The notes: generated from the sequence alone by a model not told the origin. DNA of 64,000 bases from Anaerococcus urinomassiliensis (GCF_900128425.1 NZ_LT635782.1:1428689-1492688), one strand, 5' to 3'; positions 33,981-44,453 are shown, numbered from the stretch's first letter. Numbers and translations are program-made.

Positions 33981-34399
33981 TCTTCAAATTCCTCCATAAA
34001 CTTTTTAATTAAGGCTAGTCCACTGGTTCTATGCCGATAGACAGTAGAACGGTTCAATTTCAACAGGTCTGCAATTTCTGAATCGCTCATGTCCATAAAG
34101 TAAAACAGCAGTAGAATTTCACGTTTCTTGTCTGGCAACTCACGTAATGCTTCACTCAACAAATCATTTTCAACGCCTACTGATAACCCATTGAGTGTAA
34201 AAATCTGAAAGTCAGTTGAATAGTTATCTGTTGTCGCAAACTGGCTAACAAGATAATCGCCAACATCCGAAAAGGACACCTCACGCTTTGCAATCCTTGA
34301 AAGATAAAGCATATAATTCTTTCGCTCGTCTTCCATAGCACGTTTACAGATATAGTCAAACTGATTTTCTATTGTGGTCTGAAAAGAAGATGGTTTCAT
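33977..34399 (-). CDS. orf7: Tn916 Orf7, sigma-70-like regulator
   Basis: 140 aa. The C-terminal sigma region 4-like domain is LPDKKREILLLFYFMDMSDS followed by IADLLKLNRSTVYRHR. It works with Orf8 in switching on conjugation genes. ATG 34399 follows AAAGGGGGTGAG; a GTG at 34408 would add three residues. It is analogous to the sigma-like gene at 1555-1959 in the other element. Confidence 0.9.
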   Translation of the reverse strand: MKPSSFQTTIENQFDYICKRAMEDERKNYMLYLSRIAKREVSFSDVGDYLVSQFATTDNYSTDFQIFTLNGLSVGVENDLLSEALRELPDKKREILLLFYFMDMSDSEIADLLKLNRSTVYRHRTSGLALIKKFMEEFEE

Positions 34400-34678
34400 G
34401 TTTCTCACCCCCTTTCTGTCTAGGAAAGGAAGTGAGCCTTGCTCGTTTATCTCCTTTCACTCTTAGTCCCAATGTGAAAGGGGGATTTGTTGCATTACTG
34501 ATAAATAAACTTTGTAAAAAAGTTCTGAATAGCCAAAAAAGCATATAAACAGATTTATTTCTCTGTTTACATGCTTCTGTTATTCTATCTATATGATTTA
34601 TAAAACCACATTGGTGGACGTACTTATCTATTGCAGATAGACGACTTTTTTTGACAAGAACCCAATGTAAGGAAATTT

Positions 34679-34746
34679 ATTGTATATGATGTACTTCATG
34701 GCGACGTTGACCTCCAACAAACCGCCATTTGGAAGTAATATACAAT
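34679..34746. other. Long imperfect hairpin in the orf7-orf9 gap
   Basis: ATTGTATATGATGTACTTC and ATGGCG on the left pair with CGCCAT, then GGAAGTAATATACAAT, on the right around a 19-base loop. The 495-base gap 34409-34903 also holds a short stem TATCT/AGATA followed by seven T (34626-34652). No protein gene is convincing there. It could be an operator or an RNA structure controlling the divergent orf7 and orf9 transcripts. Confidence 0.45.
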
Positions 34747-34763
34747 ATTTTAACAGCGTAAAT

Positions 34764-34817
34764 AGCACTACCATATAACGGTTTTTTTTATTGGCGTTTA
34801 GTAGTGCTTTTTATTAA
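34764..34817 (+). terminator. Stem-loop AGCACTAC/GTAGTGCT before orf9
   Basis: AGCACTAC (34764-34771) pairs with GTAGTGCT (34801-34808), with an inner AACG/CGTT pair, followed by TTTTTATT. It is terminator-like on the plus strand and lies about 90 bases before the orf9 start. Confidence 0.5.
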
Positions 34818-34903
34818 ATATAAACCTATAAACCATATAACACGTTTTTCTATACCTGTTTTTAATTCAGTAGGAACAATAAAATGTATAGAGGTGGTCT
34901 ACT

Positions 34904-35257
34904 ATGCGTAAAAAAGAAGATAAATATGATTTTAGAGCCTTTGGTTTAGCCATTAAAGAAGCTCGATTGAAACGAGGTTTAACTCGTGAACAAGTGGGAG
35001 CATTGATTGAAATTGACCCACGGTACTTAACTAATATTGAAAATAAAGGGCAACACCCCAGCATACAAGTTCTTTATGACCTTGTATCGTTACTTCATGT
35101 TTCCGTTGATGAATTTTTCTTACCTGCTAATAACTTGGTAAAAAGCACCCGACGATTACAGATAGAGAAATACATGGATAGCTTTACAGACAAAGAACTA
35201 TCCTTAATGGAATCTTTAGCCAGCGGTATCAACGAAGCAAGAAACATCGAAGACTAA
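34904..35257 (+). CDS. orf9: Tn916 Orf9, XRE-type repressor
   Basis: 117 aa, on the opposite strand to the rest of Tn916. An N-terminal Cro/CI helix-turn-helix (about 14-68: [20 protein letters not shown]) is followed by a short tail. In the Tn916 model Orf9 represses orf7/orf8. RBS AGAGGTGG precedes ATG 34904. Confidence 0.92.
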   Translation: MRKKEDKYDFRAFGLAIKEARLKRGLTREQVGALIEIDPRYLTNIENKGQHPSIQVLYDLVSLLHVSVDEFFLPANNLVKSTRRLQIEKYMDSFTDKELSLMESLASGINEARNIED

Positions 35258-35282
35258 TTAAAAGAATCCATACATAACGGAA

Positions 35283-35327
35283 AGAGCCGATAAAATGAGA
35301 TTGTATTAATCTCATTTTATCGGCTCT
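35283..35327. terminator. 19-bp perfect stem-loop between orf9 and the KTR gene
   Basis: AGAGCCGATAAAATGAGAT pairs perfectly with its complement around a 7-base loop. It separates convergent genes and overlaps the last codons of the KTR gene. No long T-run is present on either side, so it may act as a processing or stability element. Confidence 0.55.
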
Positions 35328-35505
35328 GCGTCTTTGCGTCTGGCTCTGTAATCACAGTTACTTTGAACTGCTTTATTTCAATTAAATTTTCTTGTCTGCA
35401 TTTCGGACAATAGAGGGGGAATTTTTTTAATTCAGTATCTTCCCTTATCTTTAATCGTGTTTTATTTCCACATACAGGACACAATATCCACTTGTAGTTT
35501 ATAAT
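35317..35505 (-). CDS. orf6: Cysteine-rich KTR-type small protein downstream of tet(M)
   Basis: 62 aa with two CxxC pairs (ILCPVCGNKTRL and LYCPKCRQEN), a zinc-ribbon-like protein commonly found after tet(M) in Tn916 relatives. The zinc knuckles are near the N-terminus. The only in-frame start matching the GGAGGAG ribosome site is ATT at 35505; a TTG nine codons on would remove part of the first strand. The function is unknown; the orf6 name follows position and is tentative. Confidence 0.65.
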   Translation of the reverse strand: MINYKWILCPVCGNKTRLKIREDTELKKFPLYCPKCRQENLIEIKQFKVTVITEPDAKTQSR

Positions 35506-35602
35506 AACTATCTCCTCCTTTACACTTTAATTCAAATCTTTATTAAAAAATATTTCATCTTATTTAACAAGAAACCATATTTATATAACAACATAAAATA
35601 CA

Positions 35603-37522
35603 CTAAGTTATTTTATTGAACATATATCGTACTTTATCTATCCTACTATTTGGACGACGGGGCTGGCAAACAGGTTCACCGGTAGTAACATGGTACCCTT
35701 TTAACTCTGTTAAACAAACACTACGTCCATTTGTAAAGAAAGTTAAATCACTACGATATTCTTGAATACATCGAGCAGGGATTTCTCCACTAAGAATGAC
35801 CTCATTATTTTTCAATTGAGTGTCTACGATGTTCGCACAATATTTAGGAGCATCGTTGTATGCTCGTGAAAGATATTCCTGTGGCGCATAAATTTTAAAA
35901 CTAAGATATGGCTCTAACAATTCTGTTCCAGCTTTTTTTAAGACTTGTTCCAATACAATAGGAGCAAGCATTCGAAAATCTGCTGGGGTACTAACAGGGC
36001 TATAGTATAAGCCATACTTAAAACAGATTTTACAGTCCGTCACATTCCAACCATACAATCCTTGTTCACAGCCATAGCGTATCCCCTCCATAACTGCATT
36101 TTGAAACGATTGATTTAAGTATCCAAGAGAAACCGAGCTCTCATACTGCATTCCACTTCCCAACGGAAGCGGTGATACAGATAAACCAATGGAAGCCCAG
36201 AAAGGATTTGGCGGCACTTCGATGTGAATGGTATATTCTGCATTTTTTAACGGTCTCTCCATATAAATGACTGTAGGCTCTTTTAGTTCTATCTCCACAT
36301 GATACTTTTCTTGCAACAGTGCACTAATCACTTCCATTTGTACTTTCCCTAAGAAAGAAAGTATAATTTCATGTGTCGTAGAATCCACGTAATATCGTAG
36401 AAGCGGATCACTATCTGAGATTTCCAAAAGGGCATCAAGCAACATTTCTCTCTGTTCAGGTTTACTCGGTTCAACAGTTGTTTGTAGTAGAGGGTGCGGA
36501 TTTTCAATCTTTTTTCTCTGTGGCAATAGTTTTGTATCTCCAAGAACACTATTTAACTTCAAAAACTCATTTTGCAAAATAACAATTTCTCCAGAATAAG
36601 CTCTATCAATCTTACATAATTCACCATTTATTGAAGTATACATTTCTGTAACTTTTATTTTTTCTTTTTCTGATACTCTAACCGAATCTCGTAAATGTAG
36701 TACTCCACTATAAAGGCGTATATATGCAAGACGTTGTCTTTTTTTTGTATATTCAATTTTGAAAACATTTCCGCAAAGTTCAGACGGACCTCGATGTGTT
36801 GATGAATAAAATTTATTCGTAATCACTTCTATAAGGTTATCAATCCCTATATTGTTTTTTGCACTTCCGTGATAAACAGGGAACAGGGAACAATTATGAA
36901 ATCTTATGCTTTCCTCTTGTTCGAGTTCCAATGCTTCTAATGATTTACCGGACATATATTTCTCTAAAAGGTCATCGTTTCCCTCTATTACCGTATCCCA
37001 TTGTTCAGATTCGGTAAAGTTCGTCACACACATATTAGGATACAGTTCTACCTTCTGTTTGATTACAATTTCGGCAGAAAGTTTCTCTTTAATATCCTGA
37101 TAAACCGTTGATAAATCAATTCCATTTTGGTCAATCTTATTGATAAAAAAGATTGTGGGAATCCCCATTTTCCTAAGTGCATGAAATAATATACGAGTTT
37201 GTGCTTGTACGCCATCTTTTGCAGAAATCAGTAGAATTGCCCCATCTAAAACTGATAATGAACGATATACTTCTGCTAAGAAATCCATATGTCCTGGCGT
37301 GTCTATGATGTTCACCTTCGTATTTTCCCACTGAAAAGAGGTTATTCCTGTCTGAATTGTAATTCCTCTCTGACGTTCTAAAAGCGTATTATCCGTCCTC
37401 GTTGTACCTTTGTCCACGCTTCCTAATTCTGTAATCGCTCCACTGTTATATAATAAGCTTTCTGTTAAGGTAGTTTTTCCTGCATCAACATGAGCTAAAA
37501 CTCCAATATTAATAATTTTCAT
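35603..37522 (-). CDS. tet(M): Ribosomal protection tetracycline resistance protein Tet(M)
   Basis: 639 aa, full Tet(M) length. EF-G-like GTPase: G1 AHVDAGKTT (about 12), G3 DTPGHMDF, G4 NKID; followed by domains II-V. It removes tetracycline from the ribosome in a GTP-dependent way. The start MKIINIGV at 37522 is the established one and follows ATGGAGGAAAATC; an ATG five codons upstream is within the ribosome site. Expression is controlled by the leader at 37538-37624. Confidence 0.98.
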   Translation of the reverse strand: MKIINIGVLAHVDAGKTTLTESLLYNSGAITELGSVDKGTTRTDNTLLERQRGITIQTGITSFQWENTKVNIIDTPGHMDFLAEVYRSLSVLDGAILLISAKDGVQAQTRILFHALRKMGIPTIFFINKIDQNGIDLSTVYQDIKEKLSAEIVIKQKVELYPNMCVTNFTESEQWDTVIEGNDDLLEKYMSGKSLEALELEQEESIRFHNCSLFPVYHGSAKNNIGIDNLIEVITNKFYSSTHRGPSELCGNVFKIEYTKKRQRLAYIRLYSGVLHLRDSVRVSEKEKIKVTEMYTSINGELCKIDRAYSGEIVILQNEFLKLNSVLGDTKLLPQRKKIENPHPLLQTTVEPSKPEQREMLLDALLEISDSDPLLRYYVDSTTHEIILSFLGKVQMEVISALLQEKYHVEIELKEPTVIYMERPLKNAEYTIHIEVPPNPFWASIGLSVSPLPLGSGMQYESSVSLGYLNQSFQNAVMEGIRYGCEQGLYGWNVTDCKICFKYGLYYSPVSTPADFRMLAPIVLEQVLKKAGTELLEPYLSFKIYAPQEYLSRAYNDAPKYCANIVDTQLKNNEVILSGEIPARCIQEYRSDLTFFTNGRSVCLTELKGYHVTTGEPVCQPRRPNSRIDKVRYMFNKIT

Positions 37523-37537
37523 GTGATTTTCCTCCAT

Positions 37538-37624
37538 TCAAAAACCCAAAAGGGCATAAAAATCCCAGTGATAAATACTTTTATCACTGGGATTTTTATG
37601 CATAACCATAGGTATACAAAGCAT
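37538..37624 (-). CDS. orf12: tet(M) leader peptide (Orf12) within an attenuator
   Basis: 28 codons, MLCIPMVMHKNPSDK onward, ending 15 bases before the Tet(M) start. It contains the two arms of a 21-bp perfect inverted repeat (37555-37600, CATAAAAATCCCAGTGATAA and its complement). In the accepted model, tetracycline-slowed ribosomes on this leader prevent termination and allow tet(M) transcription. The rest of the gap, 37625-37856, holds the tet(M) promoter region; I could not assign the boxes with confidence. Confidence 0.85.
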   Translation of the reverse strand: MLCIPMVMHKNPSDKSIYHWDFYALLGF

Positions 37625-37856
37625 ACAGATATTCTCTGGATACTTTAGAATCACATGATAAAGGTATTCTTAAACTGGGTACAAAAAACTAAGCCCTCCT
37701 AAAAAAGGACATCTAATTATTTGTTCCCGCTATCAAATTGACAGTTTATTTAAGAATACCTTGCCGCATATTTATTAACTCCTTTTAAATAGTCACTTAA
37801 ATAATAGCACGTAAGAGCATATTTGTAAAGGAATCTCCAATTTTTTATCAAAAAGA

Positions 37857-37889
37857 GTACATGATTACAAAGTATCTGTAATCATGTAC
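37857..37889 (-). terminator. Terminator after orf13
   Basis: GTACATGATTACA pairs with TGTAATCATGTAC around a 7-base loop, followed on the minus strand by TCTTTTT. It ends the Tn916 transfer operon upstream of the tet(M) region. Confidence 0.7.
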
Positions 37890-37898
37890 CAATATTTG

Positions 37899-38813
37899 TT
37901 ATTTTACAATCTTCCAATTACTCCCGTTCTTTTCAAGTACCAAATCAAATTGAGATACCTGCGTTGCTTTGGTCTGCTGGTCGATATACTCCACTGTCAG
38001 CGATACCGTGACTTGATTATCCTTACGATTGTGAATAGGATTTACCAGTTCTTGAAAGATGTACTCTTTTCCGATTGGTTTTAATATCCCGTCATTCACA
38101 TAGTAGGAAAGTTCACTGGCTGTCGCTGTAGGATAGAGCTTGAAGAACGTCGTTAAAAACTCATTGATTTCATTGGTTGTAATGGAATCAACCGTCCCCT
38201 CACTTTCAATGGCTTTTGGTTTATAACTTGATTTCTTAGGTATGTTGGTAATGGTCGGATTCTTAACCAGTACCATATTTCCAGAACCATCTACATAGAC
38301 ACTCACTATATAAGCAGAGTGGACGGTCTTTGTATTTTCTCCCTCTGTAATGAGCTGGTCTACACTGTAGGTTACATTAAACTCATTGTCGCCAGTTGGC
38401 TCTACCGTCCATATCTGAAATCCTCTTACAGAAGACGATACAGGAATATCTTTGCGTACTGTATCAACATTGAGAGCTTGAAGTTCATCTGTCAGATAGC
38501 CTTTTAGACTTTCCATTCGATTATCAATGGACTTATCGGATTGCTCCCATGAATAGTAGACTTTCGCAAAGTTCTCTACAAAATTTTCTACATGATGAGT
38601 ATCAACGTATTCCTTTTCTATGATAGTTGTTTCGTGAATAGTATGAGTATCTATAGCTGTAAAGTGCTTGAATATCGCAAAGCTGAAACTAAGCCCTAAA
38701 AGTACCCACAAGGCAATCACAACCTTTTTATGAGGATTGACCTTATAGACACGAGGTTTCTTTTCCTTTGGTATCTGTTTTTCTTTATTCTGATTTTTTC
38801 TAAATTTCATCAT
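37899..38813 (-). CDS. orf13: Conjugal transfer protein, TcpC/VirB8-like (Tn916 Orf13)
   Basis: 304 aa with a short basic cytoplasmic N-terminus, one membrane helix (about 28-50: KKVVIALWVLLGLSFSFAI) and an extracytoplasmic region of two NTF2-like domains, as in TcpC/ConG. It is a structural part of the mating channel. The start at 38813 (MMKFRKN) has AGAAAGGAAG; the 6 upstream codons from an ATG overlapping the orf14 stop are possible but lack a ribosome site. Confidence 0.9.
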   Translation of the reverse strand: MMKFRKNQNKEKQIPKEKKPRVYKVNPHKKVVIALWVLLGLSFSFAIFKHFTAIDTHTIHETTIIEKEYVDTHHVENFVENFAKVYYSWEQSDKSIDNRMESLKGYLTDELQALNVDTVRKDIPVSSSVRGFQIWTVEPTGDNEFNVTYSVDQLITEGENTKTVHSAYIVSVYVDGSGNMVLVKNPTITNIPKKSSYKPKAIESEGTVDSITTNEINEFLTTFFKLYPTATASELSYYVNDGILKPIGKEYIFQELVNPIHNRKDNQVTVSLTVEYIDQQTKATQVSQFDLVLEKNGSNWKIVK

Positions 38814-38827
38814 TAAATCTTCCTTTC

Positions 38828-39829
38828 TCATTGTTTGATTCGTCCTGCTCCCACTAAATGCTGTTGCCAGTAGGGGCTTGTTAAGTCGGCATAACCGATT
38901 GGGTCGCCTGCATGAAACATACGGTTATTGCCAAGGTATATCCCAACATGAGTAATATAAGAGCCAGCGTTATAGGTAGAATGAAAGAAAACCAAATCGC
39001 CAGCTTGTGCTTCCGATAGTGGGATATGCTGGGTCACATCATATTGCTGTTGTGCGGTTCGTGGTAAGTTAATTCCAGCTTTTCCATACGTCCATTGTGT
39101 CAGTCCGCTACAATCAAAAGAAGTAGTCGGGGAAGCTCCACCGTAAACGTATCGCCAGCCCTCATATTTCAGTGCTTCGTCCATGATGGCTTGTACCGTA
39201 TCATCATCAAACTCTGTTGTGACAAGATACTGCGTTACCAGTTGCACATAAAACATATTGCCATAGTTGTATCGCCAGCCCCCATTGATAGGTATGGCTA
39301 TGGGATTGGGGTAAGACACTTTTTCGCCACCTGAATACTCTTTTGAGAAACTTTGAGCCAGTTCAAAGGTATATTTATTTCCACGATTAGCCACATACCC
39401 TAAGAAACCACCACCATAATTGTAGGACTGGATAACCGATTCTAAATCTACACTGAGCCTTTCGCTACTGGCTAATAATTCACTGAAATACTTCACACCT
39501 TGCTTAATGGATTCTTCTGTACTCAATGAATTAGGTGGAAGACCGAGGGATTCCGAGGACTGCATAACATCTTCCGCAGTACCGCCCGATTCCACCTGTA
39601 TAATCGCAAGAAGTATGTTGACATATTCTTCAACGCCATATTCTTTGGCATATTTTTCTACCATAGGCTTATGAGCCAGCACTTCTGCGGAAACATTCAC
39701 ACCTCCATAATGAATATTGGAAATTCCGCTGTCCTGTTCATCTGAAAATAAAATGGCAACAAACAGAAGCAGTGAGAAGACCATCAAGAATAATCCAGAA
39801 CCACCAATCACTAAAGTTTTCAACTTCAT
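38828..39829 (-). CDS. orf14: Cell-wall hydrolase, lytic transglycosylase + NlpC/P60 (Tn916 Orf14)
   Basis: 333 aa. A membrane anchor (about 5-28), lysozyme-like domain (ILLAIIQVESGG, catalytic Glu) and C-terminal NlpC/P60 endopeptidase (Cys in TSFDCSGLTQW, His in YITHVGIYLG). It opens the peptidoglycan for conjugation, like CwlT of ICEBs1. Overlaps orf15 by 4 bases. Confidence 0.93.
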   Translation of the reverse strand: MKLKTLVIGGSGLFLMVFSLLLFVAILFSDEQDSGISNIHYGGVNVSAEVLAHKPMVEKYAKEYGVEEYVNILLAIIQVESGGTAEDVMQSSESLGLPPNSLSTEESIKQGVKYFSELLASSERLSVDLESVIQSYNYGGGFLGYVANRGNKYTFELAQSFSKEYSGGEKVSYPNPIAIPINGGWRYNYGNMFYVQLVTQYLVTTEFDDDTVQAIMDEALKYEGWRYVYGGASPTTSFDCSGLTQWTYGKAGINLPRTAQQQYDVTQHIPLSEAQAGDLVFFHSTYNAGSYITHVGIYLGNNRMFHAGDPIGYADLTSPYWQQHLVGAGRIKQ

Positions 39830-42003
39830 GGTTTCTTACCGACTTTCTTAATGGTGGCGGTTTTGATTGGTGGTCTACTTCTTGTATTTTGTAGTGGTAC
39901 TCTTTGAACAGTAGACGGACGTTCTTTTGTGATTGGACGTTGTGAAGTTCTATCTGCTGTAGTGGTTGAAGTTGCTGGCTTTTGAACGGTTTTTTCTTGA
40001 ACGGTATTGCCTTGGCGTTCCACTTTTGGACTTGAAAAATCGGACTTAACTGCTGGACGCTCTTGTTTGGCTTGTTGAGATTCCTTATATGAAGTCTGAA
40101 TATTAGACTGTTTTGAGGTCTGTTCATCATGATATTGTTCTTGTCTTGTAGTCGGTCTTTCATGAACAGAAGAAGCAGGCTGTTTTTTCTGTTTGACCTG
40201 TTCCATTTCAGAGCGACGCTTCGCAATGGTTTTTCGCCTTTGTTCCTGCTGTTCCTTGCGTCCACTGGCTCTGTCCGCTTTGGTTTGAGAAATACTACTG
40301 GTTAAATCACGGACATTCTCTTTTACTTTGGATTTTCCTTGATATACTGCATATCTTGCATTGGTCGGCAAATCTTTAACCTGTTCTTTCAAACCACTAG
40401 CAGTGTCTACCATTCTGTCTTTGGTATCAGCTACTGTACCGATGGTTTGACCGATACGTTTTCCAAGTGTTGATTTTTCCTTTCCGTCTGGTCGGGAGTG
40501 ATCTGCTTGTGTCCTTGCAGAACTCCCCGAACCCGACTGTCCTTTTTTACCTGTAACAATGGCAGACCCAGCCCCTAGAGTAGTCATGGAACGTCCAAGT
40601 TTCCGCTGTAGACGGTGCATGTGAGCGTGCATAAGCATACGAGGTTTTCTCATCACACGACTTCCCACACTTTGAGAATCGTTACTCTGTAGAGAAAACA
40701 TACTCATTAAATCGCCCAGCTTGAAGTAGATTCCTGCAAAGGTCACAATCTGTAGAAAAGCAATCAAAAAGAACGGATAACCAGCCGATAAGGTATAGAG
40801 CATGGTTGAAATACTAAATGCTGTCGTAATAATCAATGTGATTCCAGCTCGTGTCAAAATGGTATTAAAGAGCTTTGTTATGGCTCGTTTTGACATACCA
40901 TCAAATGATGGAATCATGCTTAAAATAAAGCTCACAGGCAGAAACATAGCATAGATGATAAAAAGTACCTGCGAGAAAATCATGATTCCTGTTAATAGGA
41001 ATACAAATATGGAAATCCCAATATTGAAGACAAATAGGAAGAAGACTGTACCTAAACGGTTAATGGTCTTTGTAATGGTTAGATTGGTATTGCTTCTGTC
41101 TTCAATTTCTTCCGCAACAATTTTTTCTCTGTCTTCGCCATTGTTGGAATCTGGGCTGGTGGAGAGCAGGCTTTCCACACGGTCAATACCGATACTTTCA
41201 ATGTCTGAACTGTTGTATTGAAGCAGTAGCCACGGTTGCTGAACCTGTATGGAAAACAGGCTATCTCTGATTAAGTCCACGCTGTCCTTGCCTTGACTAT
41301 CGGAATGGGGCATGACAATCTTCGTGCCAAGTGATAAACTGGCATTACTGATGTCTGATGAAAAGTCATTGATTTTTTTAATGTAGTCGGGAGCGTAGGC
41401 AATAAAGGAAGCCGATAGGATAAACACCAGCACAAAATTCATAATGGCATGAATTGCCTTTGTGGTTTCTCTCTTTATCAGTCCCGTATAGGCAACATAA
41501 ACCCCAAGAACCAAAATCAAGAGTAAGAGGAATCCAACATAGAAACCCTCTGTTGAAAATCCGTTTGCACTCACACCAGCTAAGGTCTGCATATTCTTAC
41601 CAATGGAATCTGCTGTAGCGGAAATGAAGTCTAAGGAATAGGCTTCCTGTACTAAGTAACCTGTCGCATTGGAAACATACAAACTGATTGTCCAAATAAA
41701 ATTGGTAATGGCATATAGTCCATACATGACCTGTTTTCCAATCCCGTCCGACCAGTTCCACGGAAGCCAGCCCCAGCTATTATCCACATAAAAATCCAGT
41801 TGATAGTTTTCAAGTGGGTATCGGCTGTATTCATTTGCCACATTGACCGTATCATCTACCAAGCCCGCAGCTTGAACCACCGTTCCCAGCATGGCTAAAA
41901 GAAAAATGGCAATCACAAGTGTGAAAGCCACTGTCATTGCCACTTTACCTAGACGTTTCAGCGTCCAGTTTGATTTTATTCTGTTTACTATTGATGGTTT
42001 CAC
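39826..42003 (-). CDS. orf15: Conjugation channel membrane protein, VirB6-like (Tn916 Orf15)
   Basis: 725 aa. Several membrane helices lie in the first 430 residues (for example MTVAFTLVIAIFLLAMLG and an internal AIMNFVLVFILSASFIAYA). A long, charged, Gln/Arg/Lys-rich low-complexity tail (about 470-725) follows. It forms the inner-membrane channel of the transfer system. The start is GTG at 42003 after AGAGGTG. Confidence 0.9.
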   Translation of the reverse strand: MKPSIVNRIKSNWTLKRLGKVAMTVAFTLVIAIFLLAMLGTVVQAAGLVDDTVNVANEYSRYPLENYQLDFYVDNSWGWLPWNWSDGIGKQVMYGLYAITNFIWTISLYVSNATGYLVQEAYSLDFISATADSIGKNMQTLAGVSANGFSTEGFYVGFLLLLILVLGVYVAYTGLIKRETTKAIHAIMNFVLVFILSASFIAYAPDYIKKINDFSSDISNASLSLGTKIVMPHSDSQGKDSVDLIRDSLFSIQVQQPWLLLQYNSSDIESIGIDRVESLLSTSPDSNNGEDREKIVAEEIEDRSNTNLTITKTINRLGTVFFLFVFNIGISIFVFLLTGIMIFSQVLFIIYAMFLPVSFILSMIPSFDGMSKRAITKLFNTILTRAGITLIITTAFSISTMLYTLSAGYPFFLIAFLQIVTFAGIYFKLGDLMSMFSLQSNDSQSVGSRVMRKPRMLMHAHMHRLQRKLGRSMTTLGAGSAIVTGKKGQSGSGSSARTQADHSRPDGKEKSTLGKRIGQTIGTVADTKDRMVDTASGLKEQVKDLPTNARYAVYQGKSKVKENVRDLTSSISQTKADRASGRKEQQEQRRKTIAKRRSEMEQVKQKKQPASSVHERPTTRQEQYHDEQTSKQSNIQTSYKESQQAKQERPAVKSDFSSPKVERQGNTVQEKTVQKPATSTTTADRTSQRPITKERPSTVQRVPLQNTRSRPPIKTATIKKVGKKP

Positions 42004-42005
42004 AT

Positions 42006-44453
42006 TTACACCTCTTTTCGCACAGGTGGTCTGGTATCAAAGGCATGGAGCAGTTCTTCAAATACAGGGTGGAACTGTATCACACCGACACGACCATATA
42101 AATCACTGATAAGGCATTGCCCGTTTTCCAAATCACGCAATCGCTTCTGATTGTTTTCGTCCTCTGGGTCTACACCAAAAAAGGCTAAGGTCTTTTTAAT
42201 CTCGTTAAGGTCAGTGGAACGAAATGCAAATTTTAAGCCGAGGTTATTTTTCAGTTTTTCATCTAAGAGGTCGTCTGTATTTTGGGTCACGAAATATACC
42301 CCAGCGTTCATAGCACGACCAGCCCGAACCAGCTTCATAGATAGTGTTTTTCCTTGTGCTACCTGTAAAAAGCTCCATGCTTCGTCTAAATCTACAATCT
42401 TGAAAATGCTTCGGTCTGTATGGATAAAGTCTAAAGCAAAGGTACTAATGACAATCAGCATAGCAACGGATAAAAGCTCCATAGTGGTATATTCCTCAAA
42501 GGAAGTTTCCTTGTCGGGAAGTACCAAGTCCGCAACCTGTATAATGTTCAGTTGTTTTTCTAAGCTGATAGACTGCTCCACATAACCATTACTGAATAAT
42601 AAATGTGCAAAGTCATAGTCTGTAAAACTTTCGATATGGTCGGCTATACTGGTACTTAGTGGCGTATTCTCAACCCGTAATTCCTCAATCACTTTCATCA
42701 ACCCTCGTACTTCACTATTGGTTACTGCACGAATGGCTTTTCTAAGGATTGGGAAGCGTTCCCCATCACGAGAGGAAATCCCCGTAAGGAATGTCAGAAT
42801 ATCAATAGCCAGTGATTCAGAATCTTTGGGATTTTTCATAATCACATAAGGGTCAAGTAAGCCTTTGTTTTTCTCATCAGAAGTCAGAGTGACGATATTG
42901 ATTTCATGGGAAATCTCTGGCAAGGTTTCTTTCCATCTGCCACGTTCTGCTTTTGGGTCTACAATCACTGCTTGTGCCCCATAAAGCACCGCATAATAGA
43001 CGATAAGGTTATTCGCAAAGGATTTACCACCACCCAGCGAACCAACAAAAGCCGACGCTAACGCATTGGTTACTGAACCCTTAACCCCTTGACTGGCAAG
43101 AGCAGGTTTCAGATAGACATTGCGTCCAGTATCTAAGCTGTAGCCAACATAAATCCCCTCATTTTCCCCCAGCATTTGAGTAGCACCAAAACCTAAACCA
43201 GCGAGGAAATCAGAGGTCACGTATTGAATATAATCATTCATATAACGCTTGCTGGCAGGTAAAAATTCTTCATGTAAGCCGAGCATATCCCCAAATGGTC
43301 GTACCAGTTTTACGCTTAAATCGTCATAAAAATCTTTCACTTCATTACAACGACGTTTGAGTTCGTCAAGATCATTTGCTGATACCCTTACCACATAAGA
43401 CAGCTTGTACATAGATTCCTTGCTTTGGTCTAAATTGGTTTCCAGCTCATTCACACTTTCCAGAGCTTCCGCCACATTGGAGCTGGTTTCATTATCACTT
43501 TGCCAAGCGTGGTTATCCAAGTCTTTCAGTTCTTTCTTTTTATTGCGGACAGTAGATAGGGCTTTACGATTCGCTACAATTTCCACATTCATTGACGTAT
43601 CAATCGGGAATGTAAATTGCTGTTGCTGGTAGTAGAAGATTTCAGAGGACGGGAAGTCCAGTTCTCCGACAATGCTGTTAATGGTAAAGTAAGCTACATA
43701 GACGGTTTCATCTTCCTGCTGGATTTTCAAATATCGCTGTTTTTCTTCCACCAAACAGCGAGTAGGCTTAATCAAGTCATAGTATTTAATCAGCGTTTCA
43801 TTATCCAGCTTTTTCTTTGATAGATGGTACTCATACTCTTCATAGGCAGTGCCTGTCTGTCCGTAAAGGTGTTCAATCAGATAGCCGAAGTCGTCCTTAT
43901 CTAACCTGCGGATTTTGAAACGACGAGAGATTTTATTTTCTAAGAGCTTTTCCATCTTCTGAAAACGCAGGATTTCATCATTACTCATACTAACAAAATC
44001 GCCCATCAGCTTATGGTTCACATCATAGACAAAATCAGACAAAGCATTTTTTGCTTCAACGGTAAGACTTTTCATAGAAAACTCCTGATCGTTGAGAAGC
44101 AACTTAAAGCCGATAAAGAAACGGTAGTTCACTTGATTTTCGCCAATCATGGATATTAAAGCGTCTGTCTGTTGGTCGATTTTGTCATAGGCAACCGCTT
44201 TGAGCTTGCCAGTGACTTCATTTTTGGAACGCTCTTGTGCAGAACGTATGCTGGATTCTGTACTGATTTGTAAAGCATGAATTTTGCCATCACGATTTTG
44301 TGCGATAAGCTGTCTGAAAGAATCATGCACTTGTATTTTCTGTTCTGGACTTAGAAATGAGTAATTGTAAGGAACAAGCTCATAGTAAGCATAACATTCC
44401 CCGTCTTTATTCCAGACGAGATTGTTTTCAATGTATTTAATTGGATATGCCAT
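42006..44453 (-). CDS. orf16: VirB4-type conjugation ATPase (Tn916 Orf16)
   Basis: 815 aa. Walker A AFVGSLGGGKSFANN, Walker B KIVDLDEAWSFL and the VirB4/TraC-like N-terminal region. It powers assembly or DNA transport in the mating channel. The start MAYPIKYIEN at 44453 gives the known length; the 17 upstream in-frame residues lie inside orf17 and are not supported. Confidence 0.95.
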   Translation of the reverse strand: MAYPIKYIENNLVWNKDGECYAYYELVPYNYSFLSPEQKIQVHDSFRQLIAQNRDGKIHALQISTESSIRSAQERSKNEVTGKLKAVAYDKIDQQTDALISMIGENQVNYRFFIGFKLLLNDQEFSMKSLTVEAKNALSDFVYDVNHKLMGDFVSMSNDEILRFQKMEKLLENKISRRFKIRRLDKDDFGYLIEHLYGQTGTAYEEYEYHLSKKKLDNETLIKYYDLIKPTRCLVEEKQRYLKIQQEDETVYVAYFTINSIVGELDFPSSEIFYYQQQQFTFPIDTSMNVEIVANRKALSTVRNKKKELKDLDNHAWQSDNETSSNVAEALESVNELETNLDQSKESMYKLSYVVRVSANDLDELKRRCNEVKDFYDDLSVKLVRPFGDMLGLHEEFLPASKRYMNDYIQYVTSDFLAGLGFGATQMLGENEGIYVGYSLDTGRNVYLKPALASQGVKGSVTNALASAFVGSLGGGKSFANNLIVYYAVLYGAQAVIVDPKAERGRWKETLPEISHEINIVTLTSDEKNKGLLDPYVIMKNPKDSESLAIDILTFLTGISSRDGERFPILRKAIRAVTNSEVRGLMKVIEELRVENTPLSTSIADHIESFTDYDFAHLLFSNGYVEQSISLEKQLNIIQVADLVLPDKETSFEEYTTMELLSVAMLIVISTFALDFIHTDRSIFKIVDLDEAWSFLQVAQGKTLSMKLVRAGRAMNAGVYFVTQNTDDLLDEKLKNNLGLKFAFRSTDLNEIKKTLAFFGVDPEDENNQKRLRDLENGQCLISDLYGRVGVIQFHPVFEELLHAFDTRPPVRKEV

